A stretch of 64,000 nt of DNA, taken from Atlantibacter subterraneus. GTDB lineage: Bacteria > Pseudomonadota > Gammaproteobacteria > Enterobacterales > Enterobacteriaceae. Position 1 is the first letter of the stretch; each line of letters opens with the position of its first letter. Location of the stretch: the NCBI RefSeq assembly GCF_027853245.1, contig NZ_JAPTZM010000008.1. One strand, 5' to 3'. The notes beneath the pieces were generated by a model that saw only the letters and a list, made by a program, of their open reading frames with translations, ran no database searches and was not told where the DNA came from. Position numbers and translations under genes: made by a program. This document shows positions 43,682 through 52,303 of this stretch, one piece after another.

Positions 43682-44596
43682 ATGTTTAAACAACTTCAGG
43701 ATATGGCGCTGTTTGCGCTGGTGGCGGAGCGGGGGAGTTTTACCGCAGCGGCCCTGCAAGCAGGGCTACCCAAATCCAGCGTCAGCCAGCGCATCAGCCA
43801 GCTGGAACAGCAGGTGGGATTGCGGTTGCTTAATCGCACTACCCGTAAAATCAACCTGACGTTTGCCGGCGAGCGCTATCTGGTTCACTGCCGGGAAATG
43901 CTCGATGCCTCGGAACGCGCCGAATACGCGCTGCAACGGCTACGCGATAATCCCAGCGGCCGGTTGCGCATCACCTGCCCGGCAGGCATTGGCGCGACGC
44001 TGCTGGCGCGAATGAATACCCAGTTTCAGCGCAGCTTTCCGGACGTGGTGCTGGAAGTGTCTATCTCTGATGAGGTGGTGGATTTGGTCGACGCGGGGTA
44101 TGACGTGGCGCTGCGTACCGGTAAACCGCAGGATTCTTCATTGATTGGACGGATGATAGGCCACAGCCCGCGCGTGCTGGTTGCCTCACGGGACTATCTG
44201 CATAGCCATCAAGCGATTGAACACCCCAGCCAGTTGCCGGAGCATCAGTGCATTGTGCATCGCGCCTGGAGCGAATGGGTACTGCAAAAGGGCGAGGCGT
44301 ATCATCGTTGCGACCTGCCGCGATTGCATACCACGGACAATTTGCTCTATGCGCGCGAATGCGCCCAGCAGGGGGCAGGTATTACCTTATTACCCTCCTT
44401 TCTGGTGGAAGCGGCGTTGGCAAGCGGCGAGTTATCCCGCGTTCTGGCGGACTGGAAGCCTGAAGGTAATGACCTCTATCTGGTTTACCCAAGCCGCAAG
44501 CTGAACTCGCCAGCGCTGGCTTGTTATATCGCGTTCGCGACGCAGTATTCAGAAATAAAGGATTCGTATACGGATAGCCATCAGCGGCGGCAATAA
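43682..44596 (+). CDS. LysR-family transcriptional regulator
   Basis: This 304-aa regulator has the N-terminal LysR helix-turn-helix (residues about 5-63: FALVAERGSFTAAALQAGLPKSSVSQRISQLEQQVG) and a C-terminal substrate-binding domain (about 90-295). It resembles the AaeR/DmlR/YhjC-type subgroup (PSGRLRITCPAGIGATLLA). The divergent dehydrogenase gene is the likely target; the inducer is unknown. It ends against a terminator shared with ettA. Confidence 0.9.
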   Translation: MFKQLQDMALFALVAERGSFTAAALQAGLPKSSVSQRISQLEQQVGLRLLNRTTRKINLTFAGERYLVHCREMLDASERAEYALQRLRDNPSGRLRITCPAGIGATLLARMNTQFQRSFPDVVLEVSISDEVVDLVDAGYDVALRTGKPQDSSLIGRMIGHSPRVLVASRDYLHSHQAIEHPSQLPEHQCIVHRAWSEWVLQKGEAYHRCDLPRLHTTDNLLYARECAQQGAGITLLPSFLVEAALASGELSRVLADWKPEGNDLYLVYPSRKLNSPALACYIAFATQYSEIKDSYTDSHQRRQ

Positions 44597-44620
44597 AAAA
44601 ACGGCCCTCAGAGAGGGCCG
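44595..44620 (-). terminator. Rho-independent terminator of ettA
   Basis: CGGCCCTC (44602-44609) pairs with GAGGGCCG (44613-44620). On the minus strand the stem is followed by seven T residues (44595-44601). It also lies just after the LysR gene. Confidence 0.88.
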
Positions 44621-44626
44621 CTGGCA

Positions 44627-46294
44627 TTACTTAGTGATACGTTTGTACTTAATACGCTTCGGCTCCAGCGCGTCGGCGCCAAGGGTGCGTTTTTTGTACT
44701 CTTCGTATTCGGTGAAGTTACCTTCGAAGAATTCCACTTTGCCTTCATCCTGGTAATCCAGAATATGGGTCGCGATACGGTCAAGGAACCAACGGTCGTG
44801 CGAGATAACCATGGCGCAGCCCGGGAATTCCAGCAGGGCGTTTTCCAGCGCGCGCAGGGTTTCGATATCCAGGTCGTTGGTCGGTTCATCGAGCAGCAGC
44901 ACGTTGCCGCCTACCTGTAGCAGCTTCGCCAGGTGTAGACGACCGCGCTCGCCGCCGGACAGTTCGCCCACGCGTTTGCCCTGGTCGACGCCTTTAAAGT
45001 TAAAGCGGCCCACGTAGGCGCGGCTTGGCATTTCGGTGTTGCCGATACGCATGATATCCAGCCCGCCGGAGACTTCTTCCCACACGGTTTTGCTGTTATC
45101 CATGCTGTCGCGGAACTGATCCACGGACGCCAGCTTCACGGTTTCACCCAGGGTGATGGTGCCGCTGTCCGGCTGTTCCTGGCCTGACATCATGCGGAAC
45201 AGGGTGGATTTACCCGCGCCGTTCGGGCCGATGATGCCGACAATCGCGCCTTTCGGCACCGAGAAGGTCAGATCGTCGATCAGCACGCGATCGCCATAGG
45301 ATTTACGCAGATTAGTGACTTCAACCACTTTATCCCCCAGACGCGCTCCCGGTGGAATAAACAGTTCGTTGGTTTCGTTACGTTTCTGGTATTCGGCGTT
45401 GTTAAGCTCTTCAAAACGCGCCAGACGGGCTTTGCCCTTAGACTGACGGCCTTTCGCGCCCTGGCGCACCCACTCCAGCTCTTTCTCAATGGACTTACGG
45501 CGTGCCGCTTCCTGAGAGGCTTCCTGCGCCAGGCGCTGATCTTTCTGCTCCAGCCAGGAGGAGTAGTTGCCTTCCCACGGAATGCCTTCGCCACGGTCCA
45601 GCTCCAGGATCCAACCGGCAACGTTATCGAGGAAGTAACGGTCGTGGGTGATTGCCACCACGGTACCCTCGAAGTCGTGCAGGAAGCGCTCAAGCCAGGC
45701 CACGGATTCAGCATCCAGGTGGTTAGTCGGTTCGTCGAGCAGTAGCATGTCTGGTTTTTCCAGCAGCAGGCGGCACAGCGCGACGCGGCGGCGTTCACCA
45801 CCGGACAGGTTGCCAATTTTGGCATCCCAGTCCGGCAGACGCAGCGCATCGGCGGCGCGCTCCAGCTGGATGTTCAGGTTGTGGCCGTCATGGGCCTGGA
45901 TGATCTCTTCAAACTTGCCCTGCAGTGCGGCCAGTTTATCGAAGTCGGCGTCCGGCTCCGCGTATTTGGCATACACTTCGTCGAGACCTTTCAGCGCGTT
46001 AACCACTTCGGAAACCGCTTCTTCCACGGATTCACGCACGGTGTGTTCGGTGTTGAGCTGCGGCTCCTGGGGCAGATAGCCGATCTTGATGCCAGGCTGC
46101 GGACGCGCTTCGCCTTCGATATCGGTATCAATGCCCGCCATGATGCGCAGCAGGGTGGATTTACCGGCACCGTTCAGGCCCAGCACCCCGATTTTCGCCC
46201 CGGGGAAAAAGCTCAGAGAGATGTTTTTAAGAATATGGCGTTTCGGCGGAACCACTTTGCCGACACGATGCATGGTATAAACGAATTGAGCCAC
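44627..46294 (-). CDS. ettA: Energy-dependent translational throttle protein EttA (ABC-F)
   Basis: EttA binds the ribosomal E site and gates the first elongation steps according to the ATP/ADP ratio. The 555-aa product equals E. coli EttA in length when started at GTG 46294 (residues MAQFVYTMHRVGK). The open frame runs farther upstream but without homology. Two ABC domains are visible: Walker A GLNGAGKST and GPNGAGKST; signatures LSGGERRRVALCRLL and LSGGERGRLHLAKLL; Walker B LLLDEPTNHLD and LLLDEPTNDLD. Between them is the arm/linker region rich in Arg and Lys (QGAKGRQSKGKARLARFEELN). It is soluble, without membrane segments. Confidence 0.96.
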   Translation of the reverse strand: MAQFVYTMHRVGKVVPPKRHILKNISLSFFPGAKIGVLGLNGAGKSTLLRIMAGIDTDIEGEARPQPGIKIGYLPQEPQLNTEHTVRESVEEAVSEVVNALKGLDEVYAKYAEPDADFDKLAALQGKFEEIIQAHDGHNLNIQLERAADALRLPDWDAKIGNLSGGERRRVALCRLLLEKPDMLLLDEPTNHLDAESVAWLERFLHDFEGTVVAITHDRYFLDNVAGWILELDRGEGIPWEGNYSSWLEQKDQRLAQEASQEAARRKSIEKELEWVRQGAKGRQSKGKARLARFEELNNAEYQKRNETNELFIPPGARLGDKVVEVTNLRKSYGDRVLIDDLTFSVPKGAIVGIIGPNGAGKSTLFRMMSGQEQPDSGTITLGETVKLASVDQFRDSMDNSKTVWEEVSGGLDIMRIGNTEMPSRAYVGRFNFKGVDQGKRVGELSGGERGRLHLAKLLQVGGNVLLLDEPTNDLDIETLRALENALLEFPGCAMVISHDRWFLDRIATHILDYQDEGKVEFFEGNFTEYEEYKKRTLGADALEPKRIKYKRITK

Positions 46295-46528
46295 GTTGCG
46301 ACTTCGCCTCTTTATATTCATTGGTGATGTGATTAGTGGCGAAGTGTAGCCTTTTTCCCTGGGTAATCCCAGCATCGTGGGCGCGGAGTGTTAGCTCGCC
46401 CGCAGCCTGCTTTAACGTAAAAAAGTGTCCGCGACGTGGCGCAACCGCAAACCCCTGGTTAGCATAAAGTATCGTATTACAGCGGCATGATGCCGTAGCC
46501 GTTAATCCATCATGAGGGATGTCGAGTG

Positions 46529-48460
46529 ATGAAAGCTAAACAGACCGCCTGGCGAGTGCTGACTGCGGGCGTGTGTCTGATGACCATCAGCCAGGCGGTA
46601 TGGGCTGATTCGCTGGAAGAGCAGCGCAGCCGCTATGCGCAGGTTAAGCAGGCGTGGGATAACCGCCAGATGGATACCGTGGCGCAACTGATGCCCACCC
46701 TGACTGAGTATCCGCTCTACCCTTATTTGCAATACCGCCAGTTAACTGACGATCTCATGAATCAACCGGCGTTAGCCGTCACGCAGTTTGTGCGCGCCAA
46801 CCCGACGCTACCGCCCGCCAGAACCCTGACTAACCGTTTTGTCAACGAACTGGCGCGCCGGGAGGACTGGCGCGGACTGCTGGCGTTCAGCCCCCAGGTG
46901 CCTTCCGCCACGGAAGCGAAATGTAACTATTACTACGCAAAGTGGAATACTGGCGACACCGTTACCGCGTACAGCGGGGCAAAAGAGATCTGGCTGACCG
47001 GTAAAAATTTGCCGTCGGCCTGCGACCGGCTGTTTTCCGCCTGGCGCAGTTCCGGTCAGCAGGATCCGCTCGCGTACCTTGAACGTATCCGGCTGGCGAT
47101 GAAAGAGGGCAATACCCGCCTCGTGACCAATCTGGCATCGCAAATGCCAGCGGATTACCAGACGATTTCCAGCGCCCTGGTGAGCCTGGCGAACGATCCT
47201 AATAGCGTGCTGACCTTTGCCCGCAGCGTCGGTTCGACCGATTTCACCCGCCAGATGGCAGCGGTGGCTTTTGCCAGCGTGGCGCGCCAGGATGCGGAAA
47301 ATGCCCGGTTGATGATCCCTTCGCTGGTGCAGGCGCAGCAGCTTAACGATGCCCAGGCCCAGGAGTTAAGAGATCTGGTGGCGTGGCGTCTGATGGGCAA
47401 CGACATTACCAGCGATCAGGCCCGCTGGCGCGACGATGCGATCATGCGTTCGGGATCCACATCGCTGATTGAACGGCGGATCCGCATCGCGCTGGGTACC
47501 GGCGATCGCGTCGGGCTGAACACCTGGCTGGCGCGGCTGCCGATGGAAGCCAAAGAGAAAGACGAATGGCGCTACTGGCAGGCGGATTTATTGCTTGAAC
47601 GTGGCCGTACTGAAGAGGCGAATGAAATCCTGCGCTCGCTGATGCAGCAGCGCGGCTTTTACCCGATGGTGGCGGCCCAGCGTTTAAATGAAGATTATCC
47701 GCTGCGAGTAGATAAAGCCCCGAAAGGCGATGCCGCGCTGTTTCAGGGCGCAGAGATGGCGCGGGTGCGCGAGCTGATGTACTGGGGGCTGGATAACACC
47801 GCGCGCAGCGAATGGGCGAACCTGATCGCCAGCCGCCCCAGCCAGGAACAGGCGGCGCTGGCGCGCTATGCGTTTGACCGCGACTGGTGGGATCTCAGCG
47901 TGCAGGCCACTATCGCCGGTAAGCTGTGGGATCATCTCGAAGAGCGCTTCCCGCTGGCCTATGAAAACCTGTTTAAGCGCTACATCAGCGGCAAAGACAT
48001 ATCGCAAAGCTATGCCATGGCGATTGCCCGCCAGGAGAGTGCCTGGAACCCGAAAGTGCGCTCGCCGGTTGGCGCGTCGGGGCTGATGCAAATCATGCCC
48101 GCCACCGCTGCTCATACCGTGCAGAAGTTTGGTATTCCGGGCTACAGCGGCGTGAATCAGCTGCTCGATCCGGAAACCAATATCAATATCGGTACGCAGT
48201 ATCTGGAGTCGGTGTATCAGCAGTTTGGTGATAACCGTATTTTCGCCTCGGCAGCGTATAACGCCGGGCCGGGACGGGTACGCACGTGGCTGGGCAACAG
48301 TGCGGGCAGGATCGACGCGGTGGCGTTTGTCGAGAGCATTCCGTTCTCAGAAACCCGCGGCTATGTGAAAAACGTGCTGGCCTATGACGCCTACTACCGT
48401 TATTTCATGGGCGATAAACCGGTTCTGATGACGCAGAATGAGTGGCAACGTCGTTACTGA
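46529..48460 (+). CDS. slt: Soluble lytic murein transglycosylase Slt70
   Basis: Slt cleaves the MurNAc-GlcNAc bond of peptidoglycan in the periplasm, giving 1,6-anhydromuropeptides. It turns over uncrosslinked strands. The 643-aa product has a signal peptide (cleavage after VWA near residue 27), a long superhelical U-domain (about 30-400), a linker domain, and the C-terminal lysozyme-like domain. That domain carries catalytic Glu in AIARQESAWNPKVRSPVGASGLMQIMPATA (near 500) and the AYNAGPGRVRTWL motif. ATG 46529 is preferred over an in-frame GTG three bases earlier. It is followed by trpR, as in E. coli. Confidence 0.96.
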   Translation: MKAKQTAWRVLTAGVCLMTISQAVWADSLEEQRSRYAQVKQAWDNRQMDTVAQLMPTLTEYPLYPYLQYRQLTDDLMNQPALAVTQFVRANPTLPPARTLTNRFVNELARREDWRGLLAFSPQVPSATEAKCNYYYAKWNTGDTVTAYSGAKEIWLTGKNLPSACDRLFSAWRSSGQQDPLAYLERIRLAMKEGNTRLVTNLASQMPADYQTISSALVSLANDPNSVLTFARSVGSTDFTRQMAAVAFASVARQDAENARLMIPSLVQAQQLNDAQAQELRDLVAWRLMGNDITSDQARWRDDAIMRSGSTSLIERRIRIALGTGDRVGLNTWLARLPMEAKEKDEWRYWQADLLLERGRTEEANEILRSLMQQRGFYPMVAAQRLNEDYPLRVDKAPKGDAALFQGAEMARVRELMYWGLDNTARSEWANLIASRPSQEQAALARYAFDRDWWDLSVQATIAGKLWDHLEERFPLAYENLFKRYISGKDISQSYAMAIARQESAWNPKVRSPVGASGLMQIMPATAAHTVQKFGIPGYSGVNQLLDPETNINIGTQYLESVYQQFGDNRIFASAAYNAGPGRVRTWLGNSAGRIDAVAFVESIPFSETRGYVKNVLAYDAYYRYFMGDKPVLMTQNEWQRRY

Positions 48461-48484
48461 TGATGAGCAATATGTTATGCTGCT

Positions 48485-48502
48485 GTACTAGTTAAATAGT
48501 AT
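48485..48502. promoter_or_regulatory. Trp operator of trpR
   Basis: GTACTAGTTAAATAGTAT matches the palindromic trp operator with its CTAG core half-sites, 19 bp before the trpR ATG, as expected for TrpR autorepression. Confidence 0.88.
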
Positions 48503-48521
48503 GAAGGTAGGGCGGCATAAC

Positions 48522-48851
48522 ATGACTCAACAATCACCCTGGTCCGCAGCGCAGGATGAACAGAGCCAACAGGAATGGCTACGCTTTGTGGATCTCCTGA
48601 AGCAGTCCTTTGACAACCAGCTTCATCTTCCTTTATTAACCCTGCTCCTGACGCCGGACGAACGGACGGCGCTGGGGACGCGCGTGCGTATTATTGAAGA
48701 ACTGCTGCGCGGCGAGATGAGCCAGCGTGAACTGAAAAGCGAGCTGGGGGCGGGGATCGCCACGATCACGCGCGGCTCTAACAGCCTGAAGTCCGCCCCG
48801 GTGGAATTACGCGCCTGGCTTGAAGAGATCCTGCTGAAAACTCAGCGGTAA
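48522..48851 (+). CDS. trpR: Trp operon repressor
   Basis: TrpR binds tryptophan and represses trp, aroH, mtr and its own gene. The 109-aa all-helical product starts at ATG 48522 (MTQQSPWSAAQ). It has the helix-turn-helix QRELKSELGAGIATITRGSNSLK (about 68-90), nearly invariant among enterics, and the dimer core LRFVDLLKQ. An in-frame ATG 21 bases upstream overlaps the operator and is rejected. The 3' end overlaps the convergent yjjX by 10 bp. Confidence 0.97.
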   Translation: MTQQSPWSAAQDEQSQQEWLRFVDLLKQSFDNQLHLPLLTLLLTPDERTALGTRVRIIEELLRGEMSQRELKSELGAGIATITRGSNSLKSAPVELRAWLEEILLKTQR

Positions 48852-49357
48852 ACGGCGTTGTGAAACGGTGAGAGCGCCAGCACCACCGCCTGATGGTAAA
48901 CGCTGCTGCGGGTCAGCGCACCGGCGGTAAACACGCCAATCGCCCCCTCTTTACGGCCTATTTCATTGATTCCGGTATACGCCGACATCACCGGGCCGAG
49001 CGCCTGGCCCGCGCGGACTTTTTCAAGGATCGCGGCGGGAAGGGGCAGCGTAGCGGATCGCGCTTCGCCGCGCTGTTGCGCATTTTCAATGACCACCCAA
49101 CTGAAGGTGCTGTCATCATCAATACCGGCTTCAATCGCCACCCAGAAATCGGCATCCGGGCACAGCGCGCGGGCATTGACCACGCGATTGCGTGCGCCTT
49201 GCCGCGTTTCATGACTTCCAAGGGGCTGTTCCGGCACGCCGCTCTCGACGTCCACCGAGGTGATGTGGCAGGATCCTGGTGTAAATATCTCGTTAAATGC
49301 CTGCAGAATCGCCTGAATTTTGGCGGGATTAGTGGTAGCGCAGATAACGTGGTACAT
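48842..49357 (-). CDS. yjjX: Inosine/xanthosine triphosphatase YjjX
   Basis: This house-cleaning enzyme hydrolyses ITP and XTP to diphosphates and limits incorporation of deaminated purines during stress. The 171-aa product begins MYHVICATTNPAKIQAI, the SxxNxxK-like nucleotide pocket of the family. It continues GSHETRQGARNRV and WVAIEAGID, in the usual positions. It overlaps trpR end to end and is divergent from gpmB. Confidence 0.95.
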   Translation of the reverse strand: MYHVICATTNPAKIQAILQAFNEIFTPGSCHITSVDVESGVPEQPLGSHETRQGARNRVVNARALCPDADFWVAIEAGIDDDSTFSWVVIENAQQRGEARSATLPLPAAILEKVRAGQALGPVMSAYTGINEIGRKEGAIGVFTAGALTRSSVYHQAVVLALSPFHNAVYR

Positions 49358-49411
49358 AATGTTTAACGTCTCGTCTTAATCAATATCGTCGCAGTATAAC
49401 GGATAAAAAGC

Positions 49412-50059
49412 ATGTTACAGGTATACCTTGTTCGTCACGGTGAAACGCAGTGGAATGCCGAACGTCGCATTCAGGGCCAGTCTGATAGCAAACTCACCGA
49501 GAAAGGTGAGCGCCAGGCTTACCAAGTGGGGGAGCGCGTCAAAACGCTGGGCATTACCCACGTGATTGCCAGCGATCTGGGGCGGACGCGCCGCACGGCG
49601 GAAATTATTGCTGATGCCTGCGGCTGCGAGATCACCTACGATCCGCGCCTGCGCGAGCTGGACATGGGGGTGCTGGAACAGCGCCACATCGACGCGTTAA
49701 CCGAAGAAGAAGAGGGCTGGCGACGTCAGTTGGTTAACGGCACCGAAGAGGGCCGTATCCCCGATGGTGAGTCGATGTTTGAGTTGAGCGAGCGGATGCA
49801 TGCGGCGCTGAATGATTGTCTGTTGTTACCGAAAGGCAGCCGCCCGCTGCTGGTTAGCCACGGCATGGCGCTGGGTTGCCTGGTGAGTACCATTCTTGGC
49901 CTGCCGGCCTGGGCTGAGCGTCGTCTGCGTCTGCGTAACTGCTCGATTTCGCGCGTGGATTACCAGGAAAGCGCCTGGCTGGCGTCGGGATGGGTGGTAG
50001 AAACGGCGGGCGACGTCTCACATCTGGACGCCCCCGCGCTGGATGAGTTACAGCGCTAA
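49412..50059 (+). CDS. gpmB: Histidine phosphatase family protein GpmB
   Basis: This 215-aa protein has the branch-1 histidine phosphatase signature YLVRHGETQWNAERRIQGQ (catalytic His near residue 9) and the distal LLVSHGMALG (His near 150). In E. coli GpmB (YtjC) is annotated as a phosphoglycerate mutase but behaves mainly as a phosphatase of unclear substrate. It lies between yjjX and rob, and its stop overlaps the end of convergent rob by four bases. Confidence 0.94.
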   Translation: MLQVYLVRHGETQWNAERRIQGQSDSKLTEKGERQAYQVGERVKTLGITHVIASDLGRTRRTAEIIADACGCEITYDPRLRELDMGVLEQRHIDALTEEEEGWRRQLVNGTEEGRIPDGESMFELSERMHAALNDCLLLPKGSRPLLVSHGMALGCLVSTILGLPAWAERRLRLRNCSISRVDYQESAWLASGWVVETAGDVSHLDAPALDELQR

Positions 50060-50928
50060 GCGCGGCGAACCGGGATCAGGTAGTCGCAACGCAACTGGAT
50101 TGGGCGCTCACCGCGTTTGGCATCTTCAGCGGGGAAGTAGCGCTCAATATCCACGCCGCGGCGGCGCGTCAGCCCGAGCTTCGGCATGACGGTGCCGTAC
50201 AGTAAAAAGATAAATTCCTGTAGCCCGGTTCCCAATCCTTCATAGGTAAATTGCACATAATCGCCGCCTTCCACCGTGACCGGGTGGCAGTCCTGAATAT
50301 GGCCGTTAATGAGATCCGGCGACAGGGCGGTGGTATACAGCACTTCCTGATCGTCGTCTCTTTCCATGCTTGGGCGTGATTCATTCAGGCCATACAGCAC
50401 CGGCGGGATATCCGGCGAATTACCCAGAAACGCTTGCCAGAACTGCACGCGCATTTCATGGCGCAGTTCCGCCATCTCTTCCAGTGAACAGACGTAGCTC
50501 TGAGTCAGCCCTGTCAGGTGCAGGATGGGAAGGGTGACGAATTCATGAACCGGAAGCGGCGTATTATCCAGGCTGAGCGGTGAACGCATACCCTGTGCGC
50601 TCCAGTCAGAAGAACGGCGGTAAAGCGCTGGCGTCACCGAGAACTGCTTCTTGAATGCCCGGGTAAAGGTCTGCTGTGAATCGAAGCGATACTGGAGTGC
50701 GATATCCAGAATAGGCCGCGAGGTTAAACGCAGGGCGACAGCGGATTTGGATAAGCGGCGCGCCCGTATGTAGGCACCGATAGCATGGCCCGTAACGTCT
50801 TTGAACATTCTTTGCAAATGCCACTTGGAATAGCCAGCTTTCGTAGCCACATTATCGAGAGACAGGGGTTGATCGAGATGACTTTCCAGCCAACTCAGCA
50901 AATCGCGAATAATCCCGGCCTGATCCAT
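50056..50928 (-). CDS. rob: Right origin-binding protein Rob (AraC family)
   Basis: Rob is a MarA/SoxS-related activator of multidrug, solvent and superoxide resistance genes. It is abundant and held inactive until bile salts or dipyridyl act. The 290-aa product has two N-terminal helix-turn-helix units (about 25-50 and 75-100: GYSKWHLQRMFKDVTG; QYRFDSQQTFTRAFKKQF). The GyrI-like C-terminal domain (about 125-290) binds the inducer. It is in the conserved position between gpmB and creA. Confidence 0.96.
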   Translation of the reverse strand: MDQAGIIRDLLSWLESHLDQPLSLDNVATKAGYSKWHLQRMFKDVTGHAIGAYIRARRLSKSAVALRLTSRPILDIALQYRFDSQQTFTRAFKKQFSVTPALYRRSSDWSAQGMRSPLSLDNTPLPVHEFVTLPILHLTGLTQSYVCSLEEMAELRHEMRVQFWQAFLGNSPDIPPVLYGLNESRPSMERDDDQEVLYTTALSPDLINGHIQDCHPVTVEGGDYVQFTYEGLGTGLQEFIFLLYGTVMPKLGLTRRRGVDIERYFPAEDAKRGERPIQLRCDYLIPVRRA

Positions 50929-51118
50929 ATCTATTCCTCATCCATACATAATACACCTGGGGTGTTTTCGGTAGCGGATAGTAGCATTCTTTAGACTTTT
51001 AGCGTTGGGTGTTTTTTTTAACAAAATGTGCCAGATTTGGCATTAATATATTCCTAAATTAATAATAACGTGAAATTTAAAGATATTTGTAACTATAACA
51101 TTCTCAATTGGTAACAAT

Positions 51119-51601
51119 ATGAAATATAAAGCATTGACCTTAGCCGCGCTCCTTATGGGCGTAAGTATTGGTTTGCACGCCGAAGAAATTGGCTCAGTGG
51201 ATACGGTATTCAAGTGGCTTGGCCCGGACCATAAAATTGTGGTTGAGGCCTTTGACGATCCGGATGTGCAAAACGTCACTTGCTATATTAGCCGCGCCAA
51301 AACCGGCGGTATTAAAGGCGGCCTGGGGCTGGCGGAAGACACCTCCGACGCGGCGATTTCTTGCCAGCAGGTAGGGCCAATTACGCTTTCCGACAAAATT
51401 AAAAGCGGTAAAGCACAGGGCGAGGTGGTATTCCGAAAGCGCACGTCGCTGGTGTTCAAAAAACTTCAGGTGGTGCGTTTCTATGATATGAAGCGTAACG
51501 CCCTTATTTATCTCACCTATTCCGATAAAGTGGTGGAAGGATCGCCGAAAAACGCCCTCAGCGCCGTGCCGATCATGCCGTGGAATAGTCCGCAACAGTA
51601 A
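51119..51601 (+). CDS. creA: CreA family protein
   Basis: This 160-aa exported protein of unknown function is the first gene of the creABCD operon. Its signal peptide runs MKYKALTLAALLMGVSIGLHAEE (cleavage after HA near residue 21), followed by the conserved IGSVDTVFKWLGPDHKIVVEAFDDP region and two Cys pairs that may form disulfides. creB follows 12 bp later. Confidence 0.94.
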   Translation: MKYKALTLAALLMGVSIGLHAEEIGSVDTVFKWLGPDHKIVVEAFDDPDVQNVTCYISRAKTGGIKGGLGLAEDTSDAAISCQQVGPITLSDKIKSGKAQGEVVFRKRTSLVFKKLQVVRFYDMKRNALIYLTYSDKVVEGSPKNALSAVPIMPWNSPQQ

Positions 51602-51613
51602 AGGAATAACCGG

Positions 51614-52303
51614 ATGAGCCCCTCCCTGATCTGGCTGGTGGAAGATGAAATCAGCATCAGCGAAACGCTGGGTTATGTGCTGCAACAGGAAGGGTTTCGG
51701 GTGCGGACCTTTGAGCGGGCCTTGCCCGCGCTGGCCGCACTGCATGCCGGGCCGCCGGATTTAGCCATTCTGGATGTGGGATTGCCGGATATCAGCGGAT
51801 TTGAACTGTGTCGTCAGCTACTCGCGAAAAACCCGGCTTTGCCGGTACTGTTTTTAACCGCCCGCAGCGATGAGGTCGATAAACTGCTGGGGCTGGAAAT
51901 GGGCGCTGACGACTATGTGGCGAAACCCTTCTCGCCACGCGAAGTGTGCGCGCGCGTGCGGACTATTCTGCGCCGGGTAAACCGCGTAAAAGACCCTGAA
52001 AGCGTCATTAAAGTCGGTTCGTTCGAACTGAACACCCTGGCGGCGTCCGTGGTCTGGTGCGGCGTGCCGCTGAAGCTCACCCGCTACGAATATCTGCTGA
52101 TGAAAATGCTGCTTGAAGCACCAGGGCGCGTGTTCTCGCGCCAGCAGCTGATGGATCACGTCTGGCAGGACGCCCAGGAAAGTTTCGATCGCACCGTCGA
52201 TACGCATATCAAAACCCTGCGCGCGAAATTACGCGAGGTCAATCCCGCCTTATCACCGATTAATACCCATCGCGGTTTAGGTTACAGCCTGGTGGTGTGC
52301 TGA
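51614..52303 (+). CDS. creB: Response regulator CreB
   Basis: CreB is the OmpR-type response regulator of the CreBC system, active in cells fermenting on minimal medium. It binds cre tags (TTCAC-N6-TTCAC). The 229-aa product has a receiver domain with acidic DE (about 9-12), phospho-acceptor Asp in LAILDVGLPD (near 54) and Lys in YVAKPFSP (near 103). Its C-terminal winged helix spans about 135-229. The stop overlaps the creC start. Confidence 0.96.
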   Translation: MSPSLIWLVEDEISISETLGYVLQQEGFRVRTFERALPALAALHAGPPDLAILDVGLPDISGFELCRQLLAKNPALPVLFLTARSDEVDKLLGLEMGADDYVAKPFSPREVCARVRTILRRVNRVKDPESVIKVGSFELNTLAASVVWCGVPLKLTRYEYLLMKMLLEAPGRVFSRQQLMDHVWQDAQESFDRTVDTHIKTLRAKLREVNPALSPINTHRGLGYSLVVC